Of a stretch of 50,721 nt of DNA, positions 24,554 to 32,228 are shown piece after piece (position 1 is the stretch's first letter; every line of letters begins with the position of its first letter). The stretch covers positions 1 to 50,721 of the forward strand of contig LJCV01000270.1 in NCBI GenBank assembly GCA_001298575.1, written 5' to 3'. Origin of the DNA: Actinobacteria bacterium OK074 (GTDB lineage Bacteria; Actinomycetota; Actinomycetes; Streptomycetales; Streptomycetaceae). The position numbers and the translations under genes were made by a program. The notes under the pieces were generated by a model that was not told where the DNA came from, did no database searches, and worked only from the letters and a program-made list of their open reading frames with translations.

Positions 24554-24935
24554 GAAGCCTCCCCGGCGAGGTCGGGCGAGGTGGGGGTCCGGTGGACGCG
24601 GTGACGGGCGATCTGGCAGGGCTTGGTGCCGTGTCACTGGTGTCGGTGCGTGCCCAGAAAGATGGACGTAAGGCTGAGCAGGCCGCGTTGAACGCGGTGG
24701 CCGGGCTCCTTGCGGCGGATGTGGAGGCCCATGGCCAGGACCCTGATCATGATCATCGCAGGGCCGGTGGAGTGAGCACCATGGCGATGTCCAGGGCAGC
24801 GAGGAGGATCAGCCCGAGGGCCACAGGTACACGTTCGTCGGAGCGGAGCCTTCTTCGGGGTCGCGTCGCGGCGCTGGGGCGCCGCGACGCGATCGGGGTT
24901 CGGCGAGAGGCCGGGCCAGCAGAGCCGGCGCGGTG
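24554..24935. other. No recognisable gene
   Basis: A 382-base gap. A minus-strand frame near 24770-24850 encodes a hydrophobic run (VPVALGLILLAALDIAMVLT) like one membrane helix, without start or continuation. A GC palindromic stretch (GTCGCGGCGCTGGGGCGCCGCGAC, about 24865-24888) may be a terminator hairpin for the SDR gene to its right. Confidence 0.35.
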
Positions 24936-25637
24936 TCAGGCGCGTGGGAAGCCCTCGGCGTCGAGGCGGAAGACGAGCTCGGCCTCGTCGCGCTTGGTGG
25001 TGTGCAACTCCCAGTAGAGGGGGGCGATCTGCTCGGGCTTGGCCGCCTCGACGCCAGGGATGACAGAGACGCCGATCGAGGAGTCGATGCCGATGTGGGC
25101 AGCCTGGATGCCGGTGCCGTCGAGTTCCTTGTGCAGGTTCATCGCCCAGTTGCGCAGCGCCGCGGCGGCGGCGTTGACGTTGGCGACCCGCGGGTCGGGC
25201 CAGATCGAGCCGGCGCCGGTGGTGTAGAGCAGGGTCCCCGCGCCGGCCTCCCGCATCGCCGGCAGCACCGCCTTGGTGGCGGCGATGGCGCCGTAGAGCT
25301 GGAAGTTCATCTCGAACTCCACATGAGACGGCTCGGTCTCGGCCGGAGCGGTCAGCTTGATGACACCGAACGACCCCACCGGGGAGTACTCCAGGACGTC
25401 GATCCCGCCGAACCGCGCGGTGGCGTCCTTGAGGGCCTGGGTGAGCGCGTCGCGGTCGAGGACGTCCGCGGGGAACGCGGCGGCGGTGATGCCCTCGGCG
25501 GCGAGCTCGCCGACAAGACCGTCGAGCTTCTCACGGTTACGGGAGATCAGGGCGACGTCGAAGCCCTGGGAGCCGAAGGTACGGGCGATGGCCAGACCCA
25601 GCTGGGGGCCGGCTCCAACGATGGCGATGCTGGTCAC
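24936..25637 (-). CDS. Atypical SDR-family protein lacking the Tyr-Lys catalytic motif
   Basis: A 233-residue SDR-fold protein. N-terminal SIAIVGAGPQLGLAIARTFG has a Rossmann glycine motif of the GAGxxxGxA type. ALISRNREKLDGLVGELAAE and VLDRDALTQALKDATARFGG follow the family. NNAG is replaced by EYSPVG. The catalytic Ser-Tyr-Lys region reads TTGAGSIWPDPRVANVNAAA, with no YxxxK. It may bind a nucleotide without classical reductase chemistry. GTG 25637 has GGAAAGGA upstream. It is divergent from a TetR gene at 25785 with two repeated operator-like sites between, so it is the probable target of that TetR. Confidence 0.82.
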   Translation of the reverse strand: MTSIAIVGAGPQLGLAIARTFGSQGFDVALISRNREKLDGLVGELAAEGITAAAFPADVLDRDALTQALKDATARFGGIDVLEYSPVGSFGVIKLTAPAETEPSHVEFEMNFQLYGAIAATKAVLPAMREAGAGTLLYTTGAGSIWPDPRVANVNAAAAALRNWAMNLHKELDGTGIQAAHIGIDSSIGVSVIPGVEAAKPEQIAPLYWELHTTKRDEAELVFRLDAEGFPRA

Positions 25638-25679
25638 AGCGATCCTTTCCAAAAACCAGTCGAAGAAAGAGAGCAATAC

Positions 25680-25765
25680 GGATAGCTTTATCCACATCGG
25701 GGATCTGGATAAGCCGCTCCGGTTCAGCAGTGCCACCGTACCACCAAAAATGGATAGGGCAATCC
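25680..25765. promoter_or_regulatory. Paired TetR operators between SDR and tetR
   Basis: Two 14-base inverted repeats of the form GGATA-N5-ATCC: GGATAGCTTTATCC (25680-25693) near the SDR and GGATAGGGCAATCC (25752-25765) near tetR, with a possible half-site GGATAAG at 25707. The region is unusually AT-rich. The second overlaps the likely promoter of tetR (TAGACT at about 25772). Likely autoregulation plus control of the SDR; binding is inferred. Confidence 0.6.
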
Positions 25766-25784
25766 GATTGCTAGACTCCCCGGC

Positions 25785-26486
25785 ATGACCCCTGCCACCG
25801 AGCATCCTGACGGCCCCGCCGCCCAGCCCCTGCGCAGTGACGCCGAGCGCAACCGTGAACGGATCGCCGCCGCAGCGCGCAAGGTGTTCGCGCGGGACGG
25901 TCTGGGTGCCTCGATGGCCTCCGTGGCCCGTGAGGCGGGGGTGGGGATCGCCACCATGTTCCGCCGCTTCCCCACCAAGGAGGAACTGGTCGACGCCGTC
26001 TTCATCGACCGCATGGACGCCTACGCCCATGCCGTCGCCGTCGCCCTGGACGACCCCGACCCCTGGCACGGCTTCGTCGGCTACATCGAGACCGCCTGCG
26101 CCATGCAGGCCGCCGACAGCGGCTTCGCCGACGTCCTGACCACGACCTTCCCCACCGCCAAGGCACTGGAACGACGCCGCAACGAGGCATACCAGGGCAT
26201 GGTGGAACTCATCGGCCGCGCCAAGGCGACGGGCCGGCTGCGCGAGGACTTCGACTCCTCGGACCTGGTCCTGCTGCACATGGCCAACGCCGGCGTCGTC
26301 AACGCCACCGGCGACGCCGCCCCCGACGCCTGGCGCCGCGTCGTCGCCCTGCTCGTCCAGTCCTTCGAGGCCCCGGCCCGCGGCCCCCTGCCCGCCTCAC
26401 CCGAACACGACGCCCTCTACAAGGCCATGCTCCGCACCGCTCCCGCGGCTACCGCGACACCGAAGCCGGATGTGCATAACAACTGA
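25785..26486 (+). CDS. TetR/AcrR family regulator
   Basis: A 233-residue TetR-family repressor. RNRERIAAAARKVFARDGLG, then SMASVAREAGVGIATMFRRF (helix-turn-helix) and PTKEELVDAVFIDRMDAYAH, are canonical. The ligand domain (HGFVGYIETACAMQAADSGF, then FPTAKALERRRNEAYQGMVE) belongs to the SbtR-like C-terminal type. ATG 25785 follows the -10-like TAGACT by only about 8 bases after the operator, so the mRNA may be nearly leaderless. It is divergent from the atypical SDR. Confidence 0.9.
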   Translation: MTPATEHPDGPAAQPLRSDAERNRERIAAAARKVFARDGLGASMASVAREAGVGIATMFRRFPTKEELVDAVFIDRMDAYAHAVAVALDDPDPWHGFVGYIETACAMQAADSGFADVLTTTFPTAKALERRRNEAYQGMVELIGRAKATGRLREDFDSSDLVLLHMANAGVVNATGDAAPDAWRRVVALLVQSFEAPARGPLPASPEHDALYKAMLRTAPAATATPKPDVHNN

Positions 26487-26615
26487 CCTGGGGCCTGGTC
26501 GCCGTGGTGGACGACGCGTCACTCGGGGTAGGAGCCCGCGGGCCTTGGCCCAAGGCCGGGTAGTTAGCCTCGGGCTTTCACGAGGTGGGTTGTCCGACAG
26601 GCGGTCAGGTAAGCA

Positions 26616-26686
26616 GAAAGTGCCTCTGACCAGCGAGAATGAGAATTTCCTAGGTCCTTGTTCCCGCTGAATCCAGAGGCACTTTC
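26616..26686 (+). promoter_or_regulatory. Hairpin before the IS1380 transposase start
   Basis: Perfect 13-bp arms GAAAGTGCCTCTG (26616-26628) and CAGAGGCACTTTC (26674-26686), four bases before GTG 26690. Read-through RNA would fold and bury the start region, a known way for IS elements to avoid expression from outside promoters. Inferred here from structure alone. Confidence 0.55.
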
Positions 26687-26689
26687 CAG

Positions 26690-27728
26690 GTGAAGAAGCC
26701 TGCCGGCTCCTACCCCCATGTCCGCGTCCGGGAGGACGGCCGGGCTGTGGTCTCGCAGGCTGGTTCGGTCCTGCTGATTGAAACCGTCCGCAAGACCCGC
26801 CTTGACCAGGCCATATCCGCAGTTCTCGCCCCGTGGCGGAAGCCCCGAGCCGTCCACGGCCCGGGCAAGATACTGGTGGATTTTGCGCCGTCGGTCACGC
26901 TCAGCGGGGACTGCCTTGCCGACATCGCTCTGCTGCGGTCCGAGCCGGCCGTGTTCGGGCCGGTTGCCTCCGATCCGACGGTCTCCCGACTGATCGGCAC
27001 CCTCGCCACTTCGGGCGAGAAGGCGCTGACCGCGATCCGCGCCGCACGTTCCGAAGTCCGCAACCATGTCTGGGAGTTGGCCGGCGACCAGGCTCCGGAT
27101 TCCAGCGGGCAGGTGATTGTGGACCTGGACGGGGTGCTGATCGTCGCGCACTCGGACAAGCAGGACGCCGCCCCGACCTGGCAGACATCCTACGGCCACC
27201 ACCCGCTCATGGGCTTCGTCGACCATGGCCCGGGAGGAACCGGAGAACCCGTCGCCGCTCTCCTGCGCCCCGGCAACGCGGGCTCGAACACGGCCGCCGA
27301 CCACATCACCGCCGCCCGACTCGCCCTGGCTCAGCTGCCCAAGAAGTACCGGCGGGGACGACGGACACTTATCCGCTGCGACTCCGGCGGCGACACCCAT
27401 GAATTCGTGGCCTGGCTCGCCCAGCACCTACTTCGCCACCAACACCCCCGACCAGCCGATCGTCGGCCTCGAGCTCCGTCACCGGCTGCGGGCCCGCGCG
27501 GAGGACCGCGTCCGGGCCGCACGTTCGACCGGCCTGCGCAACTTGCCCCTGCACGATCACAGACGCCCTCGAACGGCTCGCACTCCTGCCGAACCCCGGA
27601 TGACCAGCCAACTCGCCTGCCCCTACGCGAAGAGGATCCGCAGATGGCCAGACGCACCAGTAGATGAAGAAAGCCGAGCACGCAGTCGCGCCAAACAGAT
27701 TCTCCGCAGTTACTCCGTCCTGATGTAA
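26690..27728 (+). pseudogene. IS1380-family transposase, C-terminal part frameshifted and truncated
   Basis: From GTG 26690: AVVSQAGSVLLIETVRKTRL, LVDFAPSVTLSGDCLADIAL, VIVDLDGVLIVAHSDKQDAA (first catalytic Asp), TWQTSYGHHPLMGFVDHG, LLRPGNAGSNTAADH, and LIRCDSGGDTHEFVAWLA (second Asp), all as in IS1380 transposases of about 460 residues. After about 27430 the homology moves to another frame (VGLELRHRLRARAEDRVRAA, then RSTGLRNLPLHD) with material missing, and the final Glu region and C-terminus are lost. Not functional. Confidence 0.8.
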
Positions 27729-27734
27729 AGCCCG

Positions 27735-27862
27735 GCAAAGCTGCGCCAGACCCGACCACCCTCACGCCGTACTCGCGGGCCGGCGAAGCAACGGCCGTGA
27801 GTTCCTCCCGAGTGCGGACGACCCCTGTCGGGTTGTGCGGGTTGGACAGCAGATAGACCGCC
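27735..27862 (-). pseudogene. Fragment of a MalY/PatB-type PLP aminotransferase
   Basis: Minus-strand reading: AVYLLSNPHNPTGVVRTREE, LTAVASPAREYGVRVVGSG. The NPHNPTGVV..EEL motif and YGVRVVSDEIH-like strand are the core of class I/II aminotransferases of the cystathionine beta-lyase (MalY/PatB) group. Only about 45 residues survive, squeezed between the IS1380 remnant and the thiolase stop. Confidence 0.65.
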
Positions 27863-27864
27863 CT

Positions 27865-29031
27865 TCACCTCTCGAGCACGACAGCGAGACCTTGGCCGAC
27901 GCCGATGCAGATGGCCACGACTGCGATGCCGCCACCCCGGCGGGCGAGTTCGTGGGCCGCGCGACCGATGATGCGCCCTCCGGACGCTCCGAGCGGGTGC
28001 CCCATCGCGATTGCACCGCCGTACGCGTTCACCTTCTGCGGGTCGAGGTCGCTCCACAGCCGCAGACAGGCGAGCGACTGCGCCGCGAATGCTTCGTTCA
28101 GCTCGACCAGGTCGACGTCGGCCCACGTGCGCCCGGCACGGGCGAGTGCGCGGTTGGCCGCCTCGACGGGAGCGACTCCGAAGATGTCAGGGTCGTTGCC
28201 GAACGCCGCGCGGCCGGCGATGCGGGCGAGAGGTTCGCCGTCGAGCACACCCTCGCGTGCGACGAGCACGGCGGAGGCGCCGTCATTGAGGGGCGAGGAG
28301 TTCCCGGCGGTCACGGTGCCGTTGGCGGCGAACGCCGGGCGCAGGCCGGCGAGTACCTCCGCGGTGGACTCGTCGCGGATGCTTTCGTCGCGGGCGAGGT
28401 GGTGACCGTCGACCTGGACGATCTCGCGGTCGAAGATGCCGTCCGCCCATGCGCGGGCGGCCAGGCGATGGCTGCGTGCAGCGAACGCGTCCTGCTCCTC
28501 ACGTGAGATCCGGTGGATGCCGGCCAGCTTCTCGGCAGTCTCTCCGTTGGAGATCGTCCATTCCTTCGGCAGGCGGGGGTTGACCATGCGCCATCCGATC
28601 GAGGTGTTCCACATCGTCTGGTTGCCCGCGGGGAAGGGCTTGGTGTTCTTTTCGACGACGTACGGTGCGCGGCTCTTCGATTCCACGCCGCCCGCGAGCA
28701 CGATGTCGGCGTCTCCTGCCTCGACGGTTCGTGACGCCTGGATGACGGCCTCCACCGAGGACCCGCACAGACGGTTGACCGTGACTCCCGTGACCGAGGT
28801 GGGGAATCCGGCGAGCAGCGCGCCGAAGCGTGCGACGTCGCGGTTGTCCTCGCCGGCCTGGTTCGCATCGCCGAAGATCACGTCGTCGATGCGGGCGGGA
28901 TCCAGGCCGGTGCGCGAGACGGTCGCGCGCATGACGATCGCGGCGAGGTCGTCGGGGCGCACGTCGGCGAGGGCCTTGCCGTACCGTCCGAAGGGGGTGC
29001 GGACGGCGTCGTACACGAAGCTCGCGGGCAT
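27865..29031 (-). CDS. pcaF: Thiolase, 3-oxoadipyl-CoA type
   Basis: A 388-residue thiolase that splits (or forms) a 3-oxoacyl-CoA with CoA. Cys89 in NRLCGSSVEAV is the acyl-carrying nucleophile; GGAIAMGHPLGASGGRI and CIGVGQG carry the second His and Cys. MWNTSIGWRMVNPRLP with FGRYGKALADVRPDDL resembles the 3-oxoadipyl-CoA thiolase group (PcaF). The ATG overlaps closely with the previous gene: its start is one base after the CoA-transferase B stop, so translation is probably coupled. Order CoA-transferase A, B, thiolase matches pcaI-pcaJ-pcaF, the last steps of aromatic acid breakdown to acetyl-CoA and succinyl-CoA. The exact substrate is inferred from the family and neighbours. Confidence 0.82.
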   Translation of the reverse strand: MPASFVYDAVRTPFGRYGKALADVRPDDLAAIVMRATVSRTGLDPARIDDVIFGDANQAGEDNRDVARFGALLAGFPTSVTGVTVNRLCGSSVEAVIQASRTVEAGDADIVLAGGVESKSRAPYVVEKNTKPFPAGNQTMWNTSIGWRMVNPRLPKEWTISNGETAEKLAGIHRISREEQDAFAARSHRLAARAWADGIFDREIVQVDGHHLARDESIRDESTAEVLAGLRPAFAANGTVTAGNSSPLNDGASAVLVAREGVLDGEPLARIAGRAAFGNDPDIFGVAPVEAANRALARAGRTWADVDLVELNEAFAAQSLACLRLWSDLDPQKVNAYGGAIAMGHPLGASGGRIIGRAAHELARRGGGIAVVAICIGVGQGLAVVLER

Positions 29032-29032
29032 G

Positions 29033-29704
29033 TCAGATACCTTCCAGGGATGCCGCAGCGTCGGTGGCGTCGGCGAGGTCGAGGCCGGTCAGGGCGGCCA
29101 GGGAGTCCACCGTGTTGTCGCCGAACGTCTCGCACACGCGTAGTCCGTCGGGCGTGACGTCGAACACCGCGTGGTCGGTGTAGACGCGGGTCACGCAGCG
29201 CACTCCGGTCAGCGGGTAGGTGCAGGCGGCGACGAGTTTCGGCGTGCCCTGCTTGGTGAGCAGGTCGGTCATCACGTAGACCGACTTCGCGCCGATCGCG
29301 AGATCCATCGCTCCGCCGACGCCCGGAATCGCGCCGGGCTCGCCGGTCGACCAGTTCGCGAGATCGCCGGTTTCCGACACCTGGAACGCGCCGAGCACAC
29401 ACACGTCCAGGTGTCCGCCGCGCATCATCGCGAACGAGTCGGCGTGGTGGAAGTACGCCGAGCCAGGCAGCGCGGTTACCGGCTGCTTGCCGGCGTTGAT
29501 CAGGTCGGGGTCGACGCTGCCGGGCTCGGGTGCGGGCCCCATGCCGAGCATCCCGTTCTCGGTGTGCAGGACGACCTCCGTGTCGTCCGGCAGGTAGTTG
29601 GCCACAAGGGTGGGGGCGCCGATCCCGAGGTTCACGACCGATCCCTGGGGGATGTCGGCCGCGATGCGACGCGCGAGGTCGGTCCGGCTGATGCGCGTGC
29701 TCAT
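29033..29704 (-). CDS. pcaJ: 3-oxoacid CoA-transferase subunit B
   Basis: A 223-residue beta subunit of a succinyl-CoA:3-ketoacid (3-oxoadipate) CoA-transferase. Glu49 in LHTENGMLG is the catalytic glutamate that carries CoA. GSVVNLGIGAPTLVANYLPD, FHHADSFAMMRGGHLDVCVL and PGVGGAMDLAIGAKSVYVM are family motifs. ATG 29704 overlaps the stop of subunit A (ATGA), and the stop is one base before the thiolase start: a tightly coupled three-gene operon. It works only as a complex with subunit A, which here appears shortened. Confidence 0.88.
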   Translation of the reverse strand: MSTRISRTDLARRIAADIPQGSVVNLGIGAPTLVANYLPDDTEVVLHTENGMLGMGPAPEPGSVDPDLINAGKQPVTALPGSAYFHHADSFAMMRGGHLDVCVLGAFQVSETGDLANWSTGEPGAIPGVGGAMDLAIGAKSVYVMTDLLTKQGTPKLVAACTYPLTGVRCVTRVYTDHAVFDVTPDGLRVCETFGDNTVDSLAALTGLDLADATDAAASLEGI

Positions 29705-30345
29705 CGGCTCTCCTCCTGTGCCAGCGGACTTCCCGCGATGTCGACGCCGCCGACGAACACGCCTTCGTCGAGCCAGCGGCGTTCTCCCACCGCGACGACG
29801 TGGTCGATGAAGATGCCGGGCGTCACAACGGTCTCGGGGTCGATGTCCCCGAGCGGCACGATCTGGTCGACCTGGGCGATGGCGGTGGCCGCCGCGGCCG
29901 CCATGATCGGGCCGAAGTTGCGGGCGGTCCGGCGGTAGACCAGGTTGCCCCAGCGGTCGGCCCGCAAGGCGCTGATCAAGGCGACATCGGCTCGGATCGG
30001 GTACTCGAGCACATAGTCGCGGCCGTCGATCGTGCGCACCTCCTTCCCCTCCGCCAGCTGCGTGCCGACACCCGTGGGCGAGAAGAAGGCGCCGATACCC
30101 GCGCCCGCGGCGCGGATGCGTTCGGCGAGATTCCCCTGCGGCACGAGCTCCAGCTCGATTGCTCCGGCGCGGTAGAGGCCGTCGAACACCCACGAGTCGC
30201 TTTGTCTCGGGAACGAGCAGATGATCTTCCGTACCCTTCGCGCCGCGAGAAGCGCGGCAAGACCCGTGTCGCCGTTGCCCGCGTTGTTGTTGACGACGGT
30301 CAGGTCGCGTGCGCCATGGGCGATGAGTGCGTCGATCAGCTCCAC
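29701..30345 (-). CDS. pcaI: 3-oxoacid CoA-transferase subunit A, N-terminus missing
   Basis: 214 residues from GTG 30345: ELIDALIAHGARDLTVVNNN, AGNGDTGLAALL, RKIICSFPRQSDSWVFDGLY, FFSPTGVGTQLAEGKE, ARNFGPIMAAAA. This is a clear PcaI-type alpha subunit. Relatives have about 35 more residues at the start, including GGFG of the CoA-binding loop. Here GGFGRAGQP lies in frame just upstream, but before it is an in-frame TAA about 11 codons away and no ATG, GTG or TTG between. So either the 5' end was lost in a rearrangement or the gene starts at the internal GTG and lacks the loop. Activity is doubtful. Confidence 0.8.
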   Translation of the reverse strand: MELIDALIAHGARDLTVVNNNAGNGDTGLAALLAARRVRKIICSFPRQSDSWVFDGLYRAGAIELELVPQGNLAERIRAAGAGIGAFFSPTGVGTQLAEGKEVRTIDGRDYVLEYPIRADVALISALRADRWGNLVYRRTARNFGPIMAAAAATAIAQVDQIVPLGDIDPETVVTPGIFIDHVVAVGERRWLDEGVFVGGVDIAGSPLAQEESR

Positions 30346-30525
30346 CGGCTGGCCCGCGCGGCCGAATCCACCAATCGATGAGCGTGAAGTGCAGCGCCCC
30401 CGCTCTTACGGTCACCACGCGATGCCGCGCGCTCGCCGGCGCGCCGAACGCACGGCGTCGCCGTTTACGGTCTTTCCGGCGGTGACCCCGTTCTCCTCGC
30501 CAATGAAGACTGGAGCTAATAAGCT

Positions 30526-31125
30526 ATGCCTATGTCTGAACTAGCGAGCGAACGCTACACCGACCGCATCGCCACCGGCCCGCTCATCCTCGTCCAAGAG
30601 GTCCTGAACACCCGTGCCGCCGGCAAGCCCGCGCTCGATGACCTGCTCTCGACGCCGGATTCCGCGACGTCGTGGCTCTCCGGCGCGCTGGACGAGTGGA
30701 GCCGGCGTACCGGGGCGGAGGCGCCGGCGATCGAGGTCGACGAACCGGGGCTGGTGCGGCTCCAGCAGCTGCGCGCGTCGCTGCAGATGACGGTGTCCGG
30801 TGCGGTGCGCGACGCTCCGGTCCGATCCGCGCCGAAGGGGGTGAGCGGCGCGCTCGAAGTGCGGATCGACGGCGATGGCGTCTTCTCGGTGGCGCCGCGC
30901 GGCAAGGACGTCGCGTGGGTCGTCGCGGCCGTGCTCAACGAGATCACGAATGCCCAACTGACGGGTACGTGGCGTCGTTTGAAGATGTGCCGCAACCGGG
31001 TCTGCTCGGTTGCGTTCTACGACGGCACGAATCCCAACAACGGCGTCTGGCACGACGTGCGCATCTGCGGTAACGCCGTGAACCTGCGGGCCTCGCGCCA
31101 GCGCCCGGCGGCCACGCGCGCGTAA
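30526..31125 (+). CDS. CGNR zinc-finger (ABATE-type) regulator
   Basis: A 199-residue protein. The N-terminal ABATE-like domain (GPLILVQEVLNTRAAGKPAL to SLQMTVSGAVRDAPV) is followed by the C-terminal CGNR zinc finger: WRRLKMCRNRVCSVAFYDGT, then HDVRICGNAVNLRASRQR, with Cys pair and CGN. Such proteins are thought to be stress-linked transcription factors. ATG 30526 is followed by another ATG at 30532. It is divergent from the 3-oxoadipate-type operon (180 bases between), a likely target. A paralogue is at 45058-45666. An AT-rich stretch (GCTAATAAGCTATGCC) over the start weakly resembles half of the palindrome at 32114. Confidence 0.88.
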   Translation: MPMSELASERYTDRIATGPLILVQEVLNTRAAGKPALDDLLSTPDSATSWLSGALDEWSRRTGAEAPAIEVDEPGLVRLQQLRASLQMTVSGAVRDAPVRSAPKGVSGALEVRIDGDGVFSVAPRGKDVAWVVAAVLNEITNAQLTGTWRRLKMCRNRVCSVAFYDGTNPNNGVWHDVRICGNAVNLRASRQRPAATRA

Positions 31126-31160
31126 CGCGCCGCGGGCCGACCGGCCAACGCGCCGCCTGC

Positions 31161-32009
31161 TCAGCCTTTCGCGGCCCGGCAGGAGCCCCACAGCGCACCG
31201 GGATTGATGCGCGACGGGTGACGCTCCAGCATGTACTCGTACAGTTCGAGGGTGCTGTCGGTGCGGCGCACCCCGCTGTTGAAATCGAGGATGTAGCGGC
31301 GGGTCTCCTCGATGTGACGCGGATCGTCATCGGCGGCCGGATCCTTGTGGCCCGCGACAATCGCGGTCGGCGCCAGCCCCTCGACCGTGTCGAGAGCCCT
31401 CAGCCACTCGTCTCGCCCGTCCGCGTCCGATGCCGCGAGCATGAGGTGCACGTTGTTGTAGATCACGTCGCCTGCGACGACCAGGCCCAGGTCGGGCACG
31501 TGCAGGCAGGTGGTGTTGTCGCTGTCGGTATGTCCCAGGCGGACCGGGCGGACCTCCGTTCCGCCCACGGTCAGGACCTCGCCCTCAAGCGGTTCGGCGA
31601 GTACGAGCCGCTCAGGGATCTGCTCGGGGAACCAGGCGCGCCAGACCGCTTTGAGGACCTCGGGCGAGGACTGCTGGGCCATGTCCTCGACGACCTCGGG
31701 CAGCGCGAAGGCGCGCGCACCGGGGTACTGCTCCAATACCGCTCCGAGGCCGAATCAGTGGTCCCCGTGGCCGTGCGTGACGTACACGCTCGTCACAGGG
31801 GCCTCACGCTCGCTGAGCCAGTGCAGCAGGCCCTCCGACTGCGCGATCGTGAACAGCGGATCCACCAGCAGCGCCTCCCCCTCGTTCGAGATGAGGATGC
31901 TCGACGTCGGCGACCAGGAACGCTCGCTCCGATCGGGCGGCACGTCGGCGTTGGTGGTCGGCATGCCGTCCGCGATGTGCACGGCGTAGGCCAAGGCGTT
32001 CGACGTCAT
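31161..32009 (-). pseudogene. Metallo-beta-lactamase-fold hydrolase with in-frame stop
   Basis: From ATG 32009 (AGGAG 8 bases upstream): RSWSPTSSILISNEGEALLV, then DPLFTIAQSEGLLHWLSERE, YVTHGHGDH, TGA at 31755-31757, then in the same frame FGLGAVLEQYPGARAFALPE, RLGHTDSDNTTCLHVPDLGL, VVAGDVIYNNVHLML, VAGHKDP and the stop at 31161. The metal motif HGHGDH is followed in relatives by Trp or Phe (DHWFG), so this is TGG to TGA. Total 283 codons, normal for the family. A restart at 31736 would lack the metal-binding histidines, so no active enzyme is expected. Divergent from the hydrolase fusion gene across the palindrome at 32114. Confidence 0.85.
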
Positions 32010-32113
32010 TGGTGGACTCCTCGGATTCTCGGGTGGTCGCTCCCACTCCGGCCGGAACGTGGAGGGAGCCCGAGGGCCCGGTCCTCGTTCCGTCGCGCAC
32101 GGAGCGATGACAT

Positions 32114-32144
32114 TGACGTAAGCATAGACCCTATGCTTACGTCA
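32114..32144. promoter_or_regulatory. Large perfect palindrome between divergent hydrolase genes
   Basis: Arms TGACGTAAGCATAG (32114-32127) and CTATGCTTACGTCA (32131-32144) are perfect over 14 bp with a 3-base centre. It is AT-rich against the background and sits 105 bases from the MBL-type gene and 85 from the fusion gene: an operator for a dimeric regulator. Candidates are the CGNR protein at 30526 or a regulator elsewhere; the AraC relic at 34400 is less likely. Confidence 0.75.
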
Positions 32145-32228
32145 TAGAGCTCGCGTCGACCAAGAATCCCGAGAGCCACGGGCTCCGATTCGTCGCCGCA
32201 AGGGAGCGATCGTCAAAGGAGACACGAG

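Larger units (their letters stand above)
26568..27728 (+). mobile_element. IS1380-type insertion sequence, right part lost
   Basis: The left end probably starts at CCTCGGGCTTTCACGAGG (26568). The transposase gene is intact for its first 240 codons, then disrupted. No right inverted repeat was found before the aminotransferase relic at 27735, so the right end is deleted and the stated limit is nominal. Confidence 0.65.

Noticed and set aside
13510..31757. Stop-codon reassignment or programmed readthrough of TGA/TAG as tryptophan
   Set aside because: Intact genes in the window end in TGA and TAG normally, two different stops are involved, and two of the three genes have further lesions.
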